Source: Platerodrilus igneus
Lineage: Eukaryota; Arthropoda; Insecta; Coleoptera; Lycidae
Assembly: GCA_036346225.1 (NCBI GenBank)
Contig: JARFIW010000885.1
Location: forward strand, 1,612,001-1,676,000
Length of the DNA: 64,000 nucleotides
Reading direction: 5' to 3'
Both the position numbers and the translations under genes were made by a program. Shown piece by piece: positions 56,621 through 64,000 of the stretch (position 1 is its first letter; each line of letters starts with the position of its first letter). The notes under the pieces are model-generated. The model was given only the letters and a program-made list of their open reading frames with translations, searched no databases and was not told the DNA's origin.

Positions 56621-57829
56621 ATTTATGATATCCTGTATTTTCTTACTTTTGCAGTAAATAGAAAAATGATTGTTAAGCATTTTTATTTACCTATTTTAAT
56701 ATCTTTAATATATCTGGATACAATAAACTGCTACTTAAGTATTGATAATTATTATAGAAAGCAAATTTGCTTTAAATAGGTTGTGAAAAAATGTATCTAT
56801 ATAAGGATGTGTAACTTTGACCTTGTTGTAGTTTTTTGGAATTGTTTTGACTCCCTAAAACTACACATTAATTTCAATTTAACCCTACAATAGTTAAGCT
56901 ATATTGTTTGCAATTTTGCTATAACAAATTGCTATATGATTAACAACTAAAAAATTTATGTGGTTTTTTTTAAAATCTATATATTCTAAATGGTTTGTTC
57001 AAATGTGTTCAATTTTGTAGGGTAAAAAGAACATACACTAATAAGTTCTTATTAACTCTTGAAATGTACTCACACATCAAGCAAGGTTTGAGTCATGAGG
57101 TTCCTATTACCCCAACCAAGGGAATAAGAACTTTACCAAAGAATAATAAGAACTATTAATTCTTTTACCGAAAAGATTACTATTTTGAACAATTGATTTT
57201 TTATTCCTGATTATGAATGATACATGACTCTGCTATTTTAAAAGAAAATCCACATCTCATACGGTTTTCTAAAAATTTTATCCTAAAGTCAAACCATTAA
57301 AATTTTTAACCTTATTACCTCAGTTTTCCTATACCGATTGTTTAACATAACTCCTCTGCAGTGGTGGTTATCAAAAAAAAAAGATACCTGATATATCAAA
57401 GAATTTACATAGTGTAAAACAATTTCGGTAGGCAATGACTTCTCCCGCACCTGTGGAACAAACATTTTTGTCATTTGGACTCGTACATTTAAAACTAAGA
57501 AATAAAATAGGTGTAGAAAAAGCTAGCAAGCTAGTTTAAGTATTATAACCAAAATGGCGATTAAAAAATTTAGTTTCTTACGAAATGTGTTTCCTGCATT
57601 GTTTATTCTTAGAATTTTTTTCTTTTAGATGTCTGTTAACAACAATAAACAGAATTTATATTGATTTTGATTTATCTATTATTTATATTTACTATTTTTA
57701 TTTCTATGGTCTTAATCTGTTCTTTAAAATTTAAATAAAAATTAAGCAAAAAATGAATTTTATTTTCTAGTTTTTGCAGAAATTTTATTGTGCTCAAAAT
57801 GCCCAATATTTATTTTAATTGAAAATGCA
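56621..57829. other. AT-rich spacer
   Basis: No supported gene or repeat. Confidence 0.5.
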
Positions 57830-59057
57830 TTTAAAAGGCAGAAAACACGAATTAAATTTATACTAATTTATACCAATTTTCCACAATTTCGTAGTAATGC
57901 AAAATATAATTTCAAAAAAGCAAATTTTGTTGGATTGTATAATGCCTTAAAGGCTTTAGATTGGTCTACCTTAAATAGTTGTACTAACATTGATGAGTCA
58001 TGCAGTATTTTTTATGAAGTTCTGTATAAGGTCTTCGACCAATATGTGCCCCGCTATAAAAATAAAAACAATGCCAGCAATATGAAGTATCCGCCTTGGT
58101 TTAGCAGTGAAATCATACGTTATATCAGGTTAAAGGAGAAACTATTTCGAAAGTACAAAGTTTGTAACTCTCAGTACCACTTTGCTGAGTTTAAGAAGAT
58201 ATGCTTGGTGGTTAAAAGTCTAACCAGAGCTGCATATGCAAATTACCTAGATGGAATAGAAATCTCCATTAACACTGACAGTAAGAATTTTTGGTCTTTT
58301 ATTAGGTCCAAAAAAGGTATATCCAGAATACCTGGGAGAAGGCACAGTGATGGTGTTTATTTTAACAATCCCCAAGACATTGTGAATAAATTTGCGGAAC
58401 ACTTTTCCGCTGTTTTTGAAGACCCAGATTGTCCAACAATGGGTAGTGGAAATGTACCTGCTATGCACTGTAATGATAATTTTGATCTTCAAATCGTATC
58501 GGAAAGCAATGTCATGCATGCTATTCGAAAATTGAAAAATAAGCCAACAGCGGGGCTTGATCAAGTACCATGCTTTTTAATTAAAGCTTGTGAAACTGTG
58601 TTTGTATCACCGCTTTTAACTATTATAACTTTATCTTTGAAAACTGGAACCTTTCCCAGTGTGTGGAAGATTTCACGCGTCTGCCCTGTGCACAAGGCAA
58701 ATGATATTAGTGACGTTAGCAACTACAGACCAATTACAATACTGTCAAATTTCTCTAAAATCTTTGAGATGGTTATGTCATTATATATAACGCAGTTAAA
58801 AGTGCAATTTCTCATCATCGCCATGCCTTTGTTGAGAAGCGTTCAACAGTTACTAACTTGTGCAGTTTCGTTCAGTTTGTGGCTGAAGTTCTTGATTGTC
58901 AAGGCCAGGTGGACACTGTGTATACTGATATTTCTAAGGCCTTTGACCGACTCAACCATAAAATTTTGCTTAACACACTAAGCGGTTACAACTTTTTGTA
59001 CCCTAGTATTATTAAATGGTTGACTTCATATTTATCCGATCGTACTCAGATTGTCAA
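57830..59057 (+). pseudogene. Jockey-like non-LTR RT fragment
   Basis: 5'-truncated, starting in the linker between endonuclease and RT (NFKKANFVGLYNALKALDW, WFSSEIIRYIRLKEKLFRKY). The RT reads AIRKLKNKPTAGLDQVPCFL, SRVCPVHKAND, NYRPITILSNFSKIFE, then a frameshift near 58785 and, in the next frame from 58858, VDTVYTDISKAFDRLNHKIL and the start of the following block (LTSYLSDRTQIVN). It is cut at 59057 by the LTR of A3, so the FADD motif is not in the window. Distinct from the Jockey-like copy at 24770. Confidence 0.85.
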
Positions 59058-59430
59058 TGTTAAGGCTTTATAAGTATTTTGGTTGTAGTGTAGTATGCCA
59101 ATCACAATTAATTTAAGTCCTTAAACTATTCCCACCTAGAAACCCTCCATTATCCCTACCTTTAGTGCAACGACATAAAAGGGTTGGTAATGTACGAGTG
59201 GACGACAATTCAACTTCGTTCTCGCTTGGCTTTGGTTCGTGATTTAGTTCGGTGCATCGAGCATCAGTAATTAGCAACAATTAGTGAACATTATACATAC
59301 AGTCCATAATTATCTGATAGCAGTGCAAGTACAATCAACCACTACAACCAGTGAAAGGTAGGTGATATATTCCTTTAAATTATCATTTCCTTTGTGTGAT
59401 TGTAAATGCAAATTAACATTTTGATTAACA
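59058..59430 (+). repeat. 5' LTR of A3
   Basis: 373 bp, identical to the A2 LTRs, including the ATAAAAGGG box and the AAAG/GTAGGT donor-like site. Confidence 0.96.
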
Positions 59431-59434
59431 TTTT

Positions 59435-59447
59435 TGGTCCTTCGAGC
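59435..59447 (+). promoter_or_regulatory. Primer-binding site of A3, exact tRNA-Tyr match
   Basis: TGGTCCTTCGAGC, 4 nt after the LTR. Perfect complement to GCTCGAAGGACCA, the 3' end of eukaryotic tRNA-Tyr as I know it. Confidence 0.82.
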
Positions 59448-59991
59448 AATATTTGGCTTATTAATTGGTTTATTATTGGCATTTATTATTGGCATTCATT
59501 TTAACTACATTGTTTATTGCTCTTCGCTTAAATTAGGGGTTGACCGCATTTAGAAGAAAAGTGTAGTCATACCACAAGTTTCATACTCAATTGTGTAAAC
59601 TAACTTATAGTAGATGCAATCTCGCATTAAATTTGAAATTTTGTACTGATACAGAATCTTATAAAGCCTTAAAATGACAAATCTTTGTAAATTTTAGGGA
59701 TAGTTAACGTAAGAATTTGTAGTCAGAAAAGTGTTTAAGCAATACAGTTATTTTAAACTTGTAATTCAAGTTCGCTAGAGAATTCAGGTATTCGTAAAAC
59801 CGGGTAGAATAAAACCCTTTGCTCTTTGTCATATTGAAACTTGCAAGCTCCCGTTAGGCACGTTGTAGTAAAAATTCTTTAACAGGTAGTTCAACATTAC
59901 CCTTGGTATATCCTATTATTAGGTGAACAAACCCTTCATTTTTGTAGCTGAAATCAATATAAAATCGATATTAGTAACCTTGTTCGTTAGG

Positions 59992-61320
59992 ATGGCACAT
60001 ATTTCATCGGATAGGTTGATAGTGGATTTAAAGGCCGCACTCGATAGATTATCTGATATATCTGGTGCGATAGATAAATTGGAGCATATTAAAGGCAATT
60101 GTATTTCTGTTAATATTATGGCTGAAAGCGCCTTTGATATCAAAACGATGTAGATACATCTTATAAAACGTGCATATTGGATGAGGACAACTCTGAATTA
60201 TTAAATGCAATTACAACACTAAGAATTGAAATAGATAGGTCTTTGTTAAACATTAAAATTATTAAGGCACAATTTGATAATATATCCACTGCTGAAAAAT
60301 GCTTGACTGAAAATATTACTAGCATCGGCTCATGTACTAATATTCGTCTCCTCGGATAGAAATGAAAAATTTTCTGGAAAAATAGAACATTTCAAGAGTT
60401 TATTCAATTTTTAATAATTTAGTTCATGAAAATAATCAATTGCTACCGATCGAAAAGTTCTATTTTTAATTGATGCGTTGGATTTTAAGTCTAGAGAACT
60501 CATTAGACATTTGCAAATTTCGAATAATAATTATATGCTAGCTTATTCAATTATTGTGGAAAGGTTTAATTCAAAACGTTTAATTGCAAACACGCATTGG
60601 AATGCTTTAGAATCGTCACCAAAAGCAAAATTTAATTCACATACAGATTTAAGAGAATTGCTTAATTGCTTTACGGAAAATATATCAAGCTTACGTCAAA
60701 CTAAGATTGATTTGCTCGACTTCGTATTGTTTAATTTGTTATCAAAAAAGGTAGATACAAATCTGTTGAAAACATTTGAATTAGAAAATACATCAGACAT
60801 TCCATCTTATGATCAATTAAAATTATTTCTAGAAAAACATTGCAAGGCATTAGAAATTAGCAATATGGTTGTTTCCGATACACCGTCCAAATTTAATACG
60901 TCCGTTAAACAAACCATATCATCTAGTGTACCTTCTAAACGTTCCTTTGAATATTCAAAACCCCAAGTTCGAAAGTCATTCGTAACAACTTCATTCGCTC
61001 AGAAATGCAGTCTTTGCAGTGGTACTCATAACTTATACCAATGTGAAATGTTTCTGAATAAATCGCCACAAGACCGTTATAACTTTGTTAAAGACAAACA
61101 CTTATGCATTAATTGTCTTCGCAACTCTCATATGGTTACACGCTGCTCTTCCAAACTTGTTTGTAAAAAGTGTGCAAGGGTCATCATACTTTATTGCACT
61201 TTGAAAACCCTACAGTTGCACAGAAACCTGCAATCACTCAGGCAACAGATCAACTTCCCGAACCCACCTGCAACACTACTACAAGTACGTTGTTATCATC
61301 TAGATCGTCCAACACAATGA
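59992..61320 (+). pseudogene. gag: gag of A3 (broken)
   Basis: ATG 59992 (MAHISSDRL). An A-run one base shorter than in A1/A2 (near 60145) leads to a stop at 60151-60153; further single-base losses near 60351, 60368 and 60393 and the two short T-runs shared with A2 follow. The rest is open 60478-61320 with CSLCSGTH, CINCLRNSH and CKKCAR; the short G-run after CKKCAR is shared with A2. Confidence 0.87.
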
Positions 61321-62790
61321 CGTTATTAGGCACCGCAAGAATTTCAATTACAGATGGGTTTGGTAAAGTTCAGACAGTAAGAGCACTTGTAGATAGTGCA
61401 TCAATGGAAAATTTCATGACTGATAAGTGTTGTCGACGCTTAGGTTTAAGAAAATCGAATATTTCAATGAAGGTTGAAGGCTTAGGTCTATCTGCTTCTC
61501 ATGCGTATGGACAAGTATCGTGTAAAATTAGTCCTCAAGGTAAAACTGTTCCAGAGTACAGTATTGATTGTTTTGTTTTACCAGACATTTGTGGAACCCT
61601 TCCTTCATCAAGGATCTCACCAAATAGTTGGCCTCACATAGTTGGATTAGATTTAGCAGATTCGGACTTCGACAAACCTAGCCATATCGATTTATTGTTA
61701 GGTGCAGATTTGTTCGCGCGTGTTTTATTAAACGCAACTCGCATTGGGTCACTAGAAGAACCCGTGGCAATTCACACTACCTTTGGGTGGATATTAACAG
61801 GAAGGTTCTTTCTTCTGTTACATCTCGTATATCATTAGCTGCACTTGTAGAAGATGCTAACATTACTCGATTTTGGGAACTGGAAAATATTCCAGATTCT
61901 AACAAATTATCTCCTCATGCGGAAATTTGTGAAAGGCATTTTGTGGACACTCACAAGCAGGATGACACCGGTCGTTTTATTGTTTTGTTACCTTTCAATG
62001 GTCCTGAACCGCTATTTGCTGGCTCTCGGAAATAGCATCAAGATTTCTTTCACTAGAACGCCGTTTGGAAATAAATCCTCAACTGTATAATTCGTACAGA
62101 GAATTTATGCAGAATTATATCGATAGTGGTCACATGTCTCGTATTGTATCGGATTCAACTCGATCGTCTACATTATCGCCGGTATATTACATACCACATC
62201 ACTCCGTGTTCAAACCAGACAGTACAACTACAAAACTTCGTGTCGTATTTGATGCTTCAGCCAGCGCTCAAAGTGGAGGGTCTTTAAATGATCATTTACT
62301 CGCAGGCCCCCCTCTTCAAAAAGATATCATGGAGTTGTTATTACACTTTCGTTTACATTCTGTAGTTTTAACTGCGGACATTAAGCAAATGTATAGACAG
62401 ATTCTTATTTCTACTAGCCATCGAGACTATCAACGTATAGTTTGGAGATTTAAGTCCTCGGAGTCTGTTATCGATTATCAGCTAAACACTGTTACATACG
62501 GCATCACATCATCACCATTTCTAGCCATGCGTGTAATTCAAGAACTTGCAAAAAGTCAATCGTTACGTTTTCCTATTGCTTCCAAGATTTTAGCATCGGA
62601 TACCTACGTGGATGATTTGATTACAGGGTGTGATTCGATAGAGGATGGCAAACGACTCGTGTATGAATTAAACCAAATTTGCCAATCAGGTGGTTTTATG
62701 TTGCGAAAGTGGAATAGCAACGTGCCAAGTGTCATTGGCCATTTACCTGATTCCGTTCGGTATCAGCAAGCATTTTGTTTGAAGAGGTAA
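61170..62790 (+). pseudogene. pol: Protease and RT of A3
   Basis: Protease and following domain are open 61170-61838 (VRALVDSASMENFMT). One G fewer than in A2 near 61802 shifts the frame; 61787-62035 and 62065-62790 carry FWELENIPDSNKL, then RT with KLRVVFDASAS, LLAGPPLQKDI (complete here, unlike A2), ADIKQMYRQIL and TYVDDLITG. One small indel near 62030-62045 separates the pieces. Confidence 0.88.
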
Positions 62791-63690
62791 ACAATACTTC
62801 TCAAAAAATTTTAGGACTGCAATGGCAACCATTGAGTGATGTGTTGTTTTACAATCTTAATATCGTTGATCGGCCTTGTACCAAAAGGAATATGGTTTCG
62901 GAAATTGCAAGGATCTTTGATCCTCTGGGGTTATTATCACCATTGGTCTTCTTCGCAAAACATTTGATTCAATCTGTATGGATATTAGGAATTGGTTGGG
63001 ATGAACTCCTCCCAACAAATTGTTTTAAAATGGAATCTGTATCTTCAACAATTACCCGAGTTATTGAAAATTGAAATTCCTCGACGGATTCTTTGCGATA
63101 ACCATCAAACTGTACAAATTCATGCATTTTGTGATGCATCGGAAGCTGGATATGCAGCAGCAGTTTATCTCCGCTGTGTCGATGAGAAAGGGAACATCCA
63201 AGTATCATTGGTCTGTGCCAAATCTAAGGTCGCACCAACCAATCGTATATCATTACCTCGATTAGAATTGTGTGGTGCAGTGTTGTTGTCGAACTTGGTC
63301 GAGTATGTGCAAAATACGTATAGAGATAATTTAGTATTGGACGATACATTTGCGTGGTCAGATTCCACAGTAGCATTAGCATGGATTCGATCTTCGTCGT
63401 ATAATTGGAAGACCTTTATTAGCAATCGTGTCTCGCATATCCAAGAACGAGTGGCTCCATCATCGTGGCATCATATTAAATCACAGGATAATCCTGCTGA
63501 TTGTGCATCAAGAGGATTATTAGCTGCTGAGCTTGTTAATCATCCTTTGTGGTGGACGGCTCCACCATGGTTACTATTACCTAAAGAGAATTGGCCTGCT
63601 CATATGGAACCAACTCTTACAGATCACACTCAGATGCACATTGAAAAAGAACTTTATCCCTTAATATACACGTTGCAGATCATTTCGTAG
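62775..63690 (+). pseudogene. pol: RT end and RNase H of A3
   Basis: Open 62775-63074 (ILGLQWQPLSDVLFYNL, EIARIFDPLGLLSPLVFF), with the GGAAATTGC and CAAAACATTTG stretches complete, then a change near 63007 and RNase H in 62992-63690 with FCDASEAGYAA, LPRLELCGAVLL, AWSDSTVALAW and DNPADCASRG. The short A-run at 63644-63650, shared with A2, gives the stop at 63688-63690. Confidence 0.88.
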
Positions 63691-64000
63691 ACTCGATGGT
63701 AAATCAATTTTCAGATTTGCGAAAAATATGCAGGATTCTGGTATATATTTGTCAGTTCATTCGTAACTTGAAAGTTCGTGCAAATTTGGATATTCGAAAC
63801 TTAGAACAATTATTGGTCTCCCGAACAGTATGCACTTCATTTATTAATAAAACGGGTTCAAGAACAAGTTTTCAGTCAGGACATTGATATCATTCGAAAG
63901 GAAAACTTAGTAATAAACAACTTCGACCTCTCAGTCCTTTCCTTGACAGTGATGGGTTGTTAAGGGTGGGCGGCGGTTGCGAAATGCAGACGTATCTTAT
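63691..64000 (+). pseudogene. pol: RNase H-integrase linker of A3, cut by window end
   Basis: MVNQFSDLRKICRILVYICQ follows; loss of two C in the GTCTCCCGAAC run near 63822 (five C in A1 and A2) breaks it at once. The same one-base break near 63896 as in A1 and A2 is present, and GGCGGCGG lacks one C as in A1. Integrase proper lies beyond 64000. Confidence 0.85.

Larger units (their letters stand above)
59058..64000 (+). mobile_element. BEL/Pao family A copy A3, runs off the window
   Basis: Begins with a 373-bp LTR identical to those of A2 and continues to the start of integrase. It is inserted in the Jockey-like RT fragment. The 3' LTR and target duplication lie outside. Differs from A2 mainly by single-base changes in homopolymer runs and a few substitutions. 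Confidence 0.95.

Noticed and set aside
1..64000. CRISPR arrays, operons, ribosome binding sites
   Set aside because: The window is eukaryotic; no regularly spaced identical repeats or bacterial gene organisation were seen.

Overview
This is a repeat-dense window from an animal nuclear genome, most likely an insect. It is AT-rich and almost every recognisable protein is a transposable-element protein: BEL/Pao LTR retrotransposons, RTE-like and Jockey-like non-LTR retrotransposons, a hAT transposon of the ZMYM1-like/DUF4371 type, and a tRNA-derived SINE. No conserved multi-exon host gene was recognised. The only long intact reading frame not explained by a known mobile element is a 359-codon ORF on the minus strand (16089-17168).

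Layout. 1-1616: AT-rich flank. 1617-8205: BEL/Pao family A copy A1, with two LTRs and a CAAAG target duplication. 8983-9918: decayed pseudogene of an uncharacterised coding sequence. 9919-18155: mostly non-coding, with a foldback hairpin (12472-12590), an old family-B LTR (13623-14002), a weak ORF (14926-15351), the 359-aa ORF and a SINE with a perfect 13-bp duplication (17404-17694). 18156-24769: BEL/Pao family B, whose two LTRs differ strongly and which has no target duplication. 24770-26462: Jockey-like RT directly abutting it. 26981-27250: second SINE copy. About 28070-42116: one RTE-like copy (N1) split twice, first by a 2.7-kb terminal-inverted-repeat element (28882-31583), then by a short non-LTR tail fragment which itself carries the complete BEL/Pao copy A2 (32103-38684). 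42642-47123: RTE-like copy N2, interrupted by an antisense family-B solo LTR (46517-46922). 47331-50437: hAT element. 52220-52830: degenerate tandem repeats. 53344-53579: gene fragment on the minus strand. 53580-55715: RTE-like copy N3 on the minus strand. 55716-56620: decayed pseudogene. 57830-59057: Jockey-like RT fragment interrupted by BEL/Pao copy A3 (59058 to the window end).

How the parts relate. The BEL/Pao elements encode Gag with zinc knuckles, aspartic protease, reverse transcriptase (YVDD), RNase H and a DDE integrase with an HHCC finger. Family A is primed from a site matching tRNA-Tyr. Every copy is broken, but A2 and A3 have identical LTRs and differ largely by one-base homopolymer changes, so some of their frameshifts may be sequencing errors. 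Three RTE-like copies share an unusual 3' end in which decayed repeats of the element's own C-terminal coding sequence follow the stop codon. The nesting gives a relative insertion order, and related uninterrupted copies in the same window allow several insertion sites to be checked directly.
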